From: Limnanthes douglasii subsp. nivea
Lineage: Eukaryota > Streptophyta > Magnoliopsida > Brassicales > Limnanthaceae
Direction of reading: 5' to 3'
Length of the DNA: 64,000 bases
NCBI GenBank assembly: GCA_036936605.1
Contig: JAUPFV010000005.1
Span: 158,535,195-158,599,194, forward strand
Made by a program: the position numbers and the translations under genes. Each line of letters opens with the position of its first letter. The stretch's first letter is position 1. The notes under the pieces were generated by a model. That model made no database searches. It had not been told where the DNA came from and saw only the letters and a list, made by a program, of their open reading frames with translations. Below, piece by piece: positions 1 to 10,643 of the stretch.

Positions 1-3000
1 AGAAACATACTGAAGGCTCATAGAAGGATGGATCAGACTACGACAGACAGAAACCATGGAGATGGAGGCTTCATTACCATAAGCCAGAATGTCGACAAGA
101 GTCTGGCAGTCCGACTCGATGTCAACATTCGACCAATTGTTCCTGCGACAGTATATTAGTGCCTCAAGCAGGGCCATGCACTCCGCCTTGAAGGGATCAA
201 CCTTGCTAAAAAGAAAGTCGTGACCAGAGAGCAGATTACCACTCTCATCTCTAACCAGAAAGCCACCACTGGCTTCACCGGAGAAGCTGCACGCACCGTC
301 AACATTAAGCTTTAGCCTGCCAGAAGGAGGAGACAACCACTTCAGGTATCTAGGTTTATGCTTTCTTTTGTAGACCGATAGACAGCCTAGGGCAACACCA
401 GCCTTATGGACTCCTGACCAATGAATAGATTTTAAGAAACCATTAGAATCCACACCATTGATGACTCTGTTAATACGCTTAACAGCACAGTCAAAACTAT
501 CATAAGCACCAGAAAACTTACTAGCATTCCTATTACGCCATATTGTCCAACATATAATTTGTGGGACAAGATGTGTAATATGGAACCTACCATTCGAAGC
601 CCAGAACCAACTATAGAATACATGGCTAATAGACATGAATCTGCTTAAAGGGACCCTGAAAAGAATCCCATAGTAATTCCACAGAGACCAGGCATAGCTG
701 CAGTTGATGAAGAGATGATTCTTCTCTTCACAACTGCAGCAAAACTGACACTTAGAGATAGTTGTGAAGTGTCTTTTAATGAAAATGCTATCAATTGGGA
801 TAAAATTTTTTAATAACTTCCAGCAAAGAAATGAAAATTTACTTGGGATAAAATGACTCCAAAATTTTTTTAAAATGTTTTGCTTTGTATTTTTAATTCT
901 AACAGTATCCCAAGTTAAATTAGTGTTAAACTCTTTATTTTTTGAAAAAGTCCACTCAATCTTATCTTCCTGGTCATGAACAATATTTACACACTTGATG
1001 TGTGAGATACGATCATGAGACAGGAAGTTAAGCTGAGGGAGATCCCAATTGTTAGCCTTCCAGAAAGTAGAAACCTTAGCAGGAAACAGCCAAGTCCTAT
1101 AGTCAGACTCAGTAACAATAGGAGGCATGCCATGCTGGGCATCTCTCCAAAAGTCCACATCACCTCTGCCTAAACCCCAGTTAACAAAGCCATCAGCCTG
1201 AGCCCTAATAGAAAATAGACGCTTCCAAACAATAGAGTCAGAGGCTTTACATATAGCAATAGAAGGATGACAATTAAGACAGTAATTATGATGCATCAAC
1301 TCAGACCAAAGAGAATGGCCCTTCCTAAACAAGAACTATAACTTGAAAGAGAAAGTGGTTTGGATATCAGTTAACAACTTGATATTCAAACTACCTTCAT
1401 CATAGGGCCTACAGAGATAGTTCCAGGAGGTCCAATGGATGGCTCCATCATTAAAATTGGACCTGTAAAGAAACTTATTGAAACACAGCTCAATCTTATT
1501 GAGAACAACCTTGGGGATCAGAGTGTTCTGCATCCAATAATAAAAAATGGGATGGAGAACACTTTTAATAAGAGATAGCCTCCCCCCAAAAGACAAAGAC
1601 TTCATATCCCAAATCTGAATTTTGTTATAAATAGCAGACAGAAGATTAATAAAATTCCTTCCCTTGTTATTTGCAGAAATGCTGATTCCCAAGTACTTGA
1701 AAGGAGCATGCTCAAGCTTGAATCCAGTGGCAGATTTCAACCTAGAGTTAGCAGCAAATGACAGCTTAGTCGAGGTAATAATCTTGGTTTTGTCCTTATT
1801 GATCATCTGACCTGAAGCAGTCTGATAATTGTCTAACAACTTGCACAGGTTATCAAGAGAAGTAGCAGCACTATTAGAGAAGATAACAATATCATCAGCG
1901 AAAGTAAGGCAAGGTAAATTATATCCAGACTTAAGATAGTATTTCATGTTAGGATTAGCATCATATAGACAGGATAAACCCCTAAGTAGAGCCTCCTCAG
2001 CCAAGATGAAAAGGCAAGGGGATAAAGGATCTCCTTGCCTTAACCCATTCTTCTGAGGAAAATACCCTATACAGCTACCATTAATAAGAATAGACACCAT
2101 AACATTAGAAATGAGAGTGTGAATTAAGGCCAACAGACCATCAGAAAAACCAAATTTTTTTAAAACCTTGATGACAAAGGCATGAGACATTCTGTCAAAT
2201 GCCTTTGTCATATCAAGTTGCATTATAATGTTACCTTTAGATGGCCTTCTATTAATATTGTGCAGCATTTCTTTAATAATTAGAATATTATCATGAATCA
2301 GCCTATCCCTAACAAAAGCACCTTGACATTTAGAGACTATCTTAGGAAGAATAAGAGCCATTCTGGTATTTATAAGAGAAGAAATGAGTCTGTTGAATAT
2401 AGTGCAAAGGCTAATAGGCCTGAAATTATTCCATGATATAGGATTAGGAGTCTTAGGGATAAGACAGATCCCAGTAGCAAAAATTCCCTTAGGAATAGTC
2501 ATGCCCCTGAGATAAGAGTTGATAGCCTGACAAAGATCAGAACTAATAATATCCCAGCAAGTCTTAAGAAAATGACAGTTAAACCCATCAGTGCCAGGGG
2601 CACTCTCATTTTTCATGGCAGAAACAATAGACCACATATCCTCTTTAGTAGTAACCCTTATAACACTGTCATTGTCATCAACACTGACCATAGTAGGAAT
2701 ACTACTAAGAATAGAGTCATTAATACTATCATCCTCACAAGAATAGATACAACCTGAAAGAATGTCTTTAAAGTAAGACTCAGCGGAGCAAGCAATATCA
2801 GAATCCTTAGTTAACCAATTACCCTTATCTTTGATACCCAAAATAGAATTCTTCTTCTTTTTATGAGAAACATAAGAAATATAAAGTTTAGTGTTACCAT
2901 CCCCACTACTTAGCCATGAATTATAGCACTTCTGCCTCCAGTAGCACTCCTCGTTCTTAAGGGCTTGAATAAGGAAGTTGTTAGCCTTATTAAGATTAGT

Positions 3001-3945
3001 TTTATATTCACTACTATTGACAACCTGATGACTAATTTCCATAGCAGCCACATTCTCCATAGCCTGCTTCACTTTACTAAAAATGTTGCCAAATTTAGTA
3101 ATGTTCCAACCTTTCAGAAACTTTTTAAGTCTTCTCAGCTTATACCAAAAGACATTGTTAGTGTCACCCTTGTAATAAATGTTCCAATTAAGAGTAACAT
3201 CAGAAATAAAATCAGGATGATTTGTCCAATTTTTAATAAACTTGAAGAAACCTTTGTTTTGAGAAGTAGAACTGATAGGCTTAGACAAAGTAATCAAGAG
3301 AGGAGCATGGTCAGAGCAGGTTCTGACCATGTGTAAGACCTGAGTATGAAATGAATTAACAGCCTTATCATTAATCAAAACCCTATCTAATCTTTTCCAA
3401 ACTCTGTTATTGCTCCAGGTATATCTAGAGCCAACAAAGCCAGGATCAACAAGATTGCAAAGCCTGATGAAGTCATTGAGATCATCAGCACTAGAGATGT
3501 CAAAAGAAGAACAATTAAGCTGGTCATCAGAACAAGATATGGCATTGAAGTCCCCAGCCAGCAGCCAGGGCTTGTCATCATGAGGTATGATAGCCAGGTT
3601 ATTCCAAAGATCTTTACGCTGCATACATCTGTTCTTAGCATATACAAAAGTAAAAAAACCAGAGAAGTTAGAAGCATTAATCTCCAAATGGAGAAACTGA
3701 TCATGATCAAACAAAACATTTAAACTAATCTCATCATTCCAGAACAACCACACCTTATTAGAACAGTTAGATACCCAACTACTAAAACCAATTTTGTGAG
3801 CAATGCTCTCAATTTTATCAATTCTAGCCATAGGCTCTTGGATACCAATCAGCTTAACCTTATGATGATTAATAATAAACTTTAACCTAGATATAGTAGC
3901 ACTATTATTAATGCCACGAGCGTTCCAACTAAGAAATTTAATCAT
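1..3945 (-). pseudogene. LINE ORF2: endonuclease / reverse transcriptase / RNase H, one in-frame stop
   Basis: This is the polyprotein that nicks target DNA and copies LINE RNA into it. Residues 1-225 are an exonuclease-endonuclease-phosphatase domain with WNARG, QEP, GDFNA and SDHAP motifs. The reverse transcriptase follows, with LDMTKAFD near residue 575, GLRQGDPLSP, and catalytic FADD near residue 680. The frame stops at TAG (1336-1338), where the family normally continues inside the thumb/linker. The same frame then stays open to position 1 and encodes a zf-RVT motif (C-x2-C..H..C near 740) and an RNase H with VDGA, KAEC and ESD (about 300-100). So a single nonsense codon separates an otherwise continuous frame of more than 1,300 codons. 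The ATG overlaps the ORF1 stop. The family call is firm; activity is doubtful because of the stop. Confidence 0.93.
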
Positions 3946-5231
3946 TCAGATAAAGAATAAGTATCAGTTTTATCTCTTTTGTGAAGAGATTTAATGTTTA
4001 ACCTTTTTGAACTCCTGCTTTTACTTGCAGATTTCAACTTACTACGAACAATAGAAGTGAAACCATTTTCAGAAGAACTGGGAGAAGCCACTTCAGGGGA
4101 AGGATTACAACTTCCAATATTGATTTTCTTAGGAGAGCAAGACACAGGAGCATCAGCAATCTGAGCCTGATCCAAACCATGAAGCGCACTGATCAACTCC
4201 ATATCCTGCTTAACAGCTTCTCCAGTGTTACCAGTATCACTGGCATTGCTAGGTGCCTCAATAGGGTTATCCTTAGCTGTAATCATAGATTTAAGCCTTC
4301 TTGTGTACACCTTAATAAAAGGAAGAGAGTCATTAGAACTTTGAGTATTATTACCCTTAACAGCATCCTGACTATCTGTAATAGCCACTCTGTTTTTATC
4401 ATCTTCAATATTAATAACATCTTCTTTACTCAGAATTTTCTTGCATTTCTCATAATCATGACCTAAATGATGGTATGTTTTGCAGTAATAAGGTGCATTC
4501 TTGTAGCTTATACCAATCCAGCAACCATCCTGCTCACCAAAACCCACCCAAACTTTCCTTTTCAAGAACCTGGAAACATCAATCTCAACCAAAGCATAGC
4601 ACGCATTAGTTTTAGCCCGATTGATTTCAGGAACCACAACCTGATGCACCAAGCCTAAAGATGCTGCCAGTTCATGTATAATAGATCTATTATACAAAAA
4701 CTCAGGCAACCTCTCAAACCTGACCCATAGCAAGGCAATAGGACTTTCATAGTTTCGATTATTCTGATGGCACCACTTGATGATCCTCATAACCTTGCCA
4801 TCCACGCTCCAAAAGCTTTTCGACCAAAACCTGTCGATATCTTCCAGCAATGAGAACTCAACAAGAATCTTCCTAGAGTCAAGAGTAACGTAAGTAAATG
4901 ATCCCTTGAACTTGAACGCATCAAGAAAGGCTTGAAAAGCAGCCCTCTTGGGAATGCCAAGACTGAACTTAGCCACAAGGGTAGTCCTAGATTGAGCCAC
5001 AAGGGTGGCTTTAACATGTTTTGAGAAACGAATCGCATTATGATCGTCAAAACACTTAACCTCAACCGGATGAAAATCAGAACAATCAGCCTTGCTCTTT
5101 AAAACTTCAGAGAAAGACCTTTTCTCTGTTCTAATCTCGTTAGCCTTTTGATTCAGCAACTTCATATCCTTCGTACCTCTTAACGGAGGAAAATCACTAT
5201 CATTTACAGTTGCCATGCCACCAACAACCAA
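3942..5231 (-). CDS. LINE ORF1: DUF4283-type nucleic-acid-binding protein (429 aa)
   Basis: This is the presumed RNA-binding, particle-forming partner of ORF2. The middle of the protein (about residues 70-240) has the plant DUF4283 pattern, followed by a single zinc knuckle near residue 250. The knuckle reads C-K-T-Y-H-H-L-G-H-D-Y-E-K-C: the second zinc cysteine is a tyrosine (TAC where TGC is expected), so zinc binding is probably weakened. The C-terminal third is Ser/Lys rich and low complexity. Two starts are possible, Met1 at 5231 and Met6 at 5216; the second begins MATVND and fits the usual family start. The TGA stop overlaps the ORF2 ATG as ATGA, which suggests translational coupling by reinitiation. 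The frame is otherwise intact. Confidence 0.88.
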   Translation of the reverse strand: MVVGGMATVNDSDFPPLRGTKDMKLLNQKANEIRTEKRSFSEVLKSKADCSDFHPVEVKCFDDHNAIRFSKHVKATLVAQSRTTLVAKFSLGIPKRAAFQAFLDAFKFKGSFTYVTLDSRKILVEFSLLEDIDRFWSKSFWSVDGKVMRIIKWCHQNNRNYESPIALLWVRFERLPEFLYNRSIIHELAASLGLVHQVVVPEINRAKTNACYALVEIDVSRFLKRKVWVGFGEQDGCWIGISYKNAPYYCKTYHHLGHDYEKCKKILSKEDVINIEDDKNRVAITDSQDAVKGNNTQSSNDSLPFIKVYTRRLKSMITAKDNPIEAPSNASDTGNTGEAVKQDMELISALHGLDQAQIADAPVSCSPKKINIGSCNPSPEVASPSSSENGFTSIVRSKLKSASKSRSSKRLNIKSLHKRDKTDTYSLSE

Positions 5232-5470
5232 TCAGTTTTCAAGAGGAAAACCACCACGAACAAAGACCAAAACCAGACCACAGCAGCCTCCAGGTGGGAG
5301 GCCCTGCACCGGAGGATCGGCAGCCACAAACAACCCGGAAACAGAACAGCCAACACCGAAAGAAGAAGAAAAGAAAAGGAGAAGAGAAGAATGAGGAGTT
5401 TCTTGGGGGTCAAGAAATCATCCACATTTCTTGGAGCGTCCTCAATTCTACATCCAGTTTTATTTTCTTT

Positions 5471-5657
5471 TAAACTATATTATTTCAGTTCATATATTTT
5501 TTAATCTAAATCAGGAGACTTTGAAAACAAGAAAATCAGGACTCCAAAATCTATATAAAACGTTAGATAACAATACCCTATTAAGTTTATATATTCAAAG
5601 TTAAGTTTTATGTGGGTCAGTAAATGTAACAAATTTCTTTTTCATATTTTTTTATAG
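5471..5657. other. AT-rich flank, no gene seen
   Basis: AT-rich sequence between the LINE leader and the small dispersed repeat. No reading frame, tRNA or clear repeat was recognised. Confidence 0.5.
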
Positions 5658-5719
5658 TCTCGCACAGCTTTGCTCTTGGTTCACTACCAAAAGGCCTCAC
5701 ATTAGTTGAGATATTTTAT
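5658..5719 (-). repeat. Dispersed repeat with snRNA-type promoter, copy 1 (transcribed part)
   Basis: On the minus strand this carries a CCTTTTGG box and then the conserved AAGCAAAGCTGTGCG block, also found at 18274-18326 and 23249-23302. Its promoter half lies at 16338-16390, on the other side of the composite MULE. Positions 5711-5719 (ATATTTTAT) are the left copy of the MULE target duplication. Confidence 0.6.
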
Positions 5720-5820
5720 GGGCACGGCTAAAACGAGACCTAATTTCTTTATAGTGAGACCCCAAATCCAAATTTTTTCTGAAAATGTGAAATTACCAAA
5801 TTGCCCCCACATATAAAAAC
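5720..5820 (+). repeat. Left terminal inverted repeat of the composite MULE, with promoter
   Basis: The outer 44 bp match the inverted right end (16294-16337) at about 35 of 44 positions. Both ends contain two copies of a GGTCTC-N4-TA-type motif. Similarity continues more loosely to a TATA box ATATAAAA at 5811-5818. The transposase ATG is at 5981, so the TIR probably supplies the promoter, as in MuDR. Confidence 0.85.
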
Positions 5821-5980
5821 CATAATTTTTCCCACCAACTCATTCTCTTCTTTTCCTCCTCTCTTTCCTACCACCTCTCTTTCCAAAATTCAAAAAAAAC
5901 ACAAACTTTAAAGTTTTCAAACTCCCACCCAACATTTAATAACCATTAATTATTAAAAGTTAAACCCAATTACTCCAAGC

Positions 5981-8900
5981 ATGGATTTAAGCGACTATAA
6001 TGACAATTGGAGCTGCAACGTTGATGATTTCCTTTCGGAGGAGGAGGAGCCGCTTACTGACCACATGGAGGGTATAGATGAGGTAAAAATTAGCTTTTTT
6101 ATGAACAGAACAAATATTTGCATTTTCGTGCCTTCAGATGTACACTTCCACGCAAGAACACGCGTGGAAGATGACACATCTTGGCATGAACATGCGAAGA
6201 TTTGGCAAAATCTTGGCATGAACATGCGACGATTTTGCCAAATCTAAGCATTTTAATGCGAATATTGGGTTTGTCTTGGTTTTACATGCCTTTTTGGTTG
6301 AATATTGGGTTTGTCTTTATTATTTGACTTGTAAATACATGTTTGTGTTTGTGTAGGAACCGGCGGAAGCACCATGTAACATGGCGGATTATAGTCAAAT
6401 ATTTACGACGGATAATTTCTACACCAAGGCGGAATTGATCAAATGGGTTGACAAAGAGAGCAAGAGTATAGGATTTATTGTCGTGGTAGATAAAGATGAC
6501 GATGGTAGTAAAAACGGTAAAACACCGCGGTTATATTTTAAGTGCGAGAGGCACGTTGTTTACAAGCCGAGGCCTAAACCGGGGATTGTGAAGAAACAAC
6601 GAGATTGTTCATCCAAAAAATGCGGATGTCCGTTCATGCTTAGGGGCAATCCGGTGTTAGAAGCACCCGGCTATTGGAAATTGGTAGTTATAATTGGAAA
6701 ACACAACCACCAACCCTTCTTGCATTTGGATGGTCATTCACGGGCCGCGAGGTTAAAGGCGGAAGAGGAGGAGTATGTTCGTAAACTCACAACAATCAGT
6801 TCTCGGCCAAGAGATATATACCATGGATTGAAGTTAAGATACCATCTACAACATGCGGCACAAGCACCAATTGCTTGTTTGGTAAGTTAAAGGAGCACGA
6901 GTACTATGTTTGGGAGCGCACAAACAAAGAAACCGACGAAATCCTAGAATTGTTTTTCGCACATCCCACGAGCATCGATTTGTTGCGCACTTTTCCTCAA
7001 GTGCTTATAATGGATATCACGTACAAGACTACAAGGTATAAATTTCCTTTGCTAGAAATAGTTGGCCAAACTTCGACAAAAAGACCTTTTGTATAGCTTT
7101 TGTTTTTATGAGCTCGGAGAAAGAAGAGAACTACACCTGGGCAATGAGCGTTCTAAGGAGAGTGATGGTGAACAACATGTGCGCATTACCAAATATTATC
7201 GTCACGGATAGGGAGTTGGATTTAATGAACGCTATCGATGAGGTATTCCCGGATGCAACTCATATGTTATGCACTTGGCATATAAATAGGAACATTAGCT
7301 CATACTCTAAGAAAGTTTTGCCCAAAGCGGACATGGGGGAGGAGTTCTTAGAATTTTATGTCGCGGTTCAACATTCGGCGACGATCGAAGTGTATAACAA
7401 AAACCTCTCCGACCTGCACAAAGCCTACGCATATTGTCCTAAGGTTCTCGAGTACTTGATGAAACAATGGATAGACCCTTACGGACACAAATTCCTTAAT
7501 GTCTACACTAACAAGATTAAACATTTGGGCAACCACACTAGCAACCGGTGAGTTATATTATCATATGTATACATTACTATATTTAATTAGTTATTAGACT
7601 TGTAAAAAATTTAAGTTTATGGTTTAGGGCGGAGAGTGCTCACTCTAGTCTAAAACGGGCAATCGGCACAAACCTATGCACGTTTGAGCAATTTTGGGAT
7701 AAAGTTCGTGCGTTGCTTCGCATTCAACACTCTACCATCTTCGAAACGTTTGAACGAAGTTTGTTTCGTCCTAGACAAGCATCTAGGGGAGCTATCTTTC
7801 GCGACATCAAAGGTAAACTTTCATGTACGACCATTCAAATATTAGAAGAAACTATTAGAAAGGCCGGGGATTTGTGGTTCACTCCCGCAAAGTGTTGTTG
7901 TGTAATTAGGACAACACACAATTTACCTTCTGCGTGTGAGTGTGATGTGATCGCGAAAGAAGGTAGGTCGATTCAAACGAGTGAGTGTGATGTTTATTGG
8001 AGTACTTTAGCGATCAAGCCTAGGGAAAACGTTGGTACCGAAGATGAGCTTACAAGAAAGTTATCCTTAATTGATAGTACCATACGCGGTTACGGTCCAC
8101 AAGTGCAAGATCACATAATAAATAGGATGATGCAAATCCTAGATCCCGCTAGAAGCCATGTTTTGGAACCTAAGGAACCGGTTGTCACGAAAGGGCAGAA
8201 AAAAGCCGGTGTCGACAAGTCAACTAAGCGGAACCCATGCGAATGGGAATACGATAGTTTAGGCGCTAGTACTCCCGGCACGATAGGTAGCATGGCCGCG
8301 TCGGCGGTTAAGGAATTTTAGTACGCAAATCGAAGTCCAAAGCTAAAGTGCCACCGAAAAAGGAGAAAGCGACTCGATCTAGAAAATCGAATAAAGGAAA
8401 AGGATTGAGCGCTTATGAGAGTTGTTTTCCCGAGTACTTGCACAACTACATAAGTAGCGTTGAAGACGTTGATTTAGGGCAGTAGCTTTGACGATTAAAG
8501 GCAATGCGGACGCATGGGAGGCAGTGAGAAGGGATTTGATGTATGAACTTTCAAGTCAACGTGATCTCTGGGAAAGGGTTTTTTATGGTGCACAACGTGT
8601 TGACAATCTATTGCGGAGATTGGATTGTTTCAAAATGTACGAGACCGGAACTAGGCACTGGATGATATTACCCGACTATGGGTTGGTGATAGCCACCCGG
8701 TATCAATGTATAGTATACCATGTCTCTCTCCAACTATCATACACGTATCTTCCTTTGCGTGGTGTGCCTCCAAGATCATGTCCTATTGTCGAAGTTGGAA
8801 TTGGTTTCGTACACGGTAATCATTTCGTGAATGTAAGTAAACTAGTACATTCTTGATACTTAGTTTTCATTTGATCAAAAAATCCGCGACGTATTTAATG

Positions 8901-9113
8901 TTTCTATATAATTGAAATTTTCAGATTGTATTAGACGGACCGTTGCCGGATATATACCCAACGTGGTATGCGTTCCGCACTTGCGCTGAAGTTACAAATT
9001 GGGCCATACCAATAGGCGAACGTCTCAACAAGTATCACCAAATCAAACCAGCACAACCTCCAACATTAAACGATGGGGATGATGAATACTACGATTTGAC
9101 CGGGGATGCATAA
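5981..9113 (+). pseudogene. MULE transposase with FAR1-like zinc domain and C-terminal OTU domain, frame-broken
   Basis: The product would cut and join the element's TIRs. Exons inferred from splice signals and reading phase are 5981-6082, 6357-7547, 7628-8832 and 8925-9113. The N-terminal region has a FAR1/WRKY-type zinc pattern (FKCER, KKCGCPF, KHNH; 6535-6710). The MULE catalytic core follows: first Asp in IMDITYKT (7013-7015), second Asp in VTDRE (7207-7209), and the C-x2-H motif CTWH near 7272. The last part is an OTU-type cysteine-protease fold (about 8470-9050) ending in the GFVHGNHFVNV motif. Breaks: frameshifts near 6870, 7080 (A-run) and 8310-8325, and a small deletion near 8472 that removes the Gly-Asn-Cys-Gly segment holding the OTU catalytic Cys. 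The start fits a short acidic first exon behind the TIR promoter. Confidence 0.9.
6140..6244. repeat. Hairpin cluster in transposase intron 1
   Basis: A stem CTTCCACGC/GCGTGGAAG (about 6145-6170) is followed by two copies of a 20-bp direct repeat beginning ATCTTGGCATGAACATGCGA. These contain the inverted pair GATTTGGCAAAATC (6199-6212) and GATTTTGCCAAATC (6231-6244). Related stems occur in the leader intron of the PMD gene at the other end. Confidence 0.75.
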
Positions 9114-9303
9114 TGCGATGTTGTATTTTTATATTTTGTGTTACTTGTTTTTTTTAATCCTTTCGAAACACATTTCGCTACCTCCGACTACTAGACTTAT
9201 ATTGTTTTGCTTGATAATAATTATGACTTTGACTTATGGTTTGTAGATGTGCCAAAAAAAAATTGTTTTTTAAACGGACGTATGATTTTTTTTCCGGAAC
9301 AGA
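9114..9303. other. Transposase 3' region, no gene seen
   Basis: AT-rich sequence after the transposase stop, presumably 3' UTR. No reading frame was supported. Confidence 0.5.
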
Positions 9304-9740
9304 GCCTTAATAGGTACCCTTTTGCCATGATTTTTGGTTGAAGGCTAATTTTTTTTTTGGATTTTCGACATCAAATGTTGTTAAAACTATGTTTTGAAAC
9401 CATTGGCAACCACAAATGGGCAAAAAAAAATCATAAGTGCCCGAAAACCCTAATTTTTTTTCGGAACAGAGCCTTTATCAGCACACGCAAACGTGTGCAT
9501 GTACAATTACACGCAAAAAAGTGCGTGTACTTGTACATGCGCACGTTTTCGTGTGCCAAAAAGGGTTCTGTTCCGAAAAAAAATAGGGTTTTGGGGCACT
9601 TATGATTTTTTTTGGCCCATTCATGGTTGCCAATGGTTTCAAAACATAGTTTTAACAACATTTGAGGTCGAAAATCCAAAAAAAAATATTAATTTTTGGC
9701 CTTCAACCAAAAATCATGACAAAAGGGTACCTATTAAGGC
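9304..9740. repeat. 437-bp near-perfect palindrome (foldback)
   Basis: The left arm starts GCCTTAATAGGTACC (9304-9318) and the right arm ends GGTACCTATTAAGGC. The two arms match over about 215 bp each, centred near 9522. The tip holds smaller stems such as GCACACG/CGTGTGC and TACACGC/GCGTGTA. Similar short frames appear on both strands because of the palindrome and are not genes. It could be a foldback element nested between the transposase and gene A, or a hairpin-RNA source. No flanking duplication was confirmed. Confidence 0.88.
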
Positions 9741-9946
9741 CTAAATGTTGAATAAAAAAATTAAGTCTACAGAAACTCAAGCCTCAAGGGCTAATCATTC
9801 AAAAACTAAAAGAACTATTACGAGCATTAGTTTAAACAAAAAAACAACAAGCTCAACATTAGCTTGTGCAAAAAAAACATGGAATCGAGATATCATGTAC
9901 TGCCTAACATATACAGCCAAGGAATAAAAGCGGGAGATATGATAGA
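9741..9946. other. Spacer, no supported gene
   Basis: AT-rich spacer with one 60-codon Lys/Ser/Thr-rich open frame (9745-9927) that has no recognisable domain. It is treated as chance. Confidence 0.4.
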
Positions 9947-10042
9947 GGTCTCGTTATAACGAGACATCTAATAATATAAGTTAGGCTATAATGAAACCCC
10001 TACTATTGCCCGCCCACCAAAATTGACTCGTCCCCTATAAAT
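9947..10042 (+). promoter_or_regulatory. TIR-like module 1 and TATA box upstream of gene A
   Basis: A perfect 18-bp palindrome GTCTCGTTATAACGAGAC (9948-9965) is followed by a GGCTATAATGAAACCCC motif, the same GTCTC/CTATAAT vocabulary as the element's TIRs. A TATA box CTATAAATA lies at 10034-10042, about 85 nt before the gene A ATG. The motifs are seen directly; the promoter role is inferred. Confidence 0.65.
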
Positions 10043-10124
10043 ATGACATAAAATCAAGAAATCATAATACACTTGCCAAACATTGAGCATTCAACATAAA
10101 TATAAAACTCGTTAACGTTTACAT

Positions 10125-10553
10125 ATGGAGTTTACGGCGGACGAAGACTACCACATGCTTCAAGCTGTGAAGATTGCCCGCCAGATACTAGGGGAAGATA
10201 CCAGCGATGCGTTTTTTGAGCGTGTCCTATGTACGATGTACATGGGCTACGACCGTTTGGGTACAAGAGGTATCGTTATGCGTACTCGTGAGCAGATCAA
10301 ACGCAGATATATTTTTTGTCAGCCAATACAGCATTTGTGCTTCTTGCCATCGTTAATTAAGCAAGAAGCTGTTACCGTCTGGAACCTGAGCTCAATAGAC
10401 TACATCACCAGGGATATGGTAGCATTTCTGGAGGATAAGATTATTGCAAGGGGGGAATTGATGATGTTGAATACAAACTTCGATACGAATAACCGTTCCA
10501 CTGATGTTATTTCAACTTGTTATTTTCGTATCGGTTGTTATTTGAACTTGTGA
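10125..10553 (+). CDS. Small SANT/trihelix-like protein A (142 aa)
   Basis: Unnamed protein, paralogous to gene C (about 60% identical over 105 residues) and more distantly to B and D. The pattern is an acidic/aromatic start (MEFTADEDYHML), a LGED-SDAFFE helix, a VLC-MY helix, and a basic REQIKRRY helix near residue 80. This spacing resembles Myb/SANT or trihelix DNA-binding folds, so it may bind element DNA or assist the transposase; that is inference. The C half ends in a conserved DYITRDMV helix. Relative to gene C, the last 20 or so residues look like read-through past a lost stop. Genes A and B are convergent, with stops about 90 bp apart. The frame is intact. Confidence 0.7.
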   Translation: MEFTADEDYHMLQAVKIARQILGEDTSDAFFERVLCTMYMGYDRLGTRGIVMRTREQIKRRYIFCQPIQHLCFLPSLIKQEAVTVWNLSSIDYITRDMVAFLEDKIIARGELMMLNTNFDTNNRSTDVISTCYFRIGCYLNL

Positions 10554-10643
10554 TTTTTCTTTCCAGTTTTTGTTTGAAGTTTTTATTTCGTTAGTTGTTG
10601 TTATTTGAACTTGTGATTTTTCATTTCAGTATTTGTTTGAAGT

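Larger units (their letters stand above)
1..5470 (-). mobile_element. LINE (non-LTR) retrotransposon, 3' end outside window
   Basis: Two consecutive minus-strand frames have the order expected of a plant L1-type LINE: an ORF1 with a DUF4283-like domain and zinc knuckle, then an ORF2 with endonuclease, reverse transcriptase, zf-RVT and RNase H. The element continues past position 1, so its poly(A) tail and target duplication cannot be seen. The 5' leader (about 5232-5470) is rich in purines on the plus strand and has no other feature; its outer edge is approximate. Only one clear ORF2 lesion is visible, so this copy is fairly young. Confidence 0.9.

Noticed and set aside
5232..5473. Plus-strand 87-codon and minus-strand 73-codon frames
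   Set aside because: Purine-rich LINE leader; composition-driven frames without domains.
9357..9679. Similar open frames on both strands, each encoding a protein starting MDFR-QMLLKLC
   Set aside because: They are mirror images produced by the 437-bp palindrome; no domain and no independent support.
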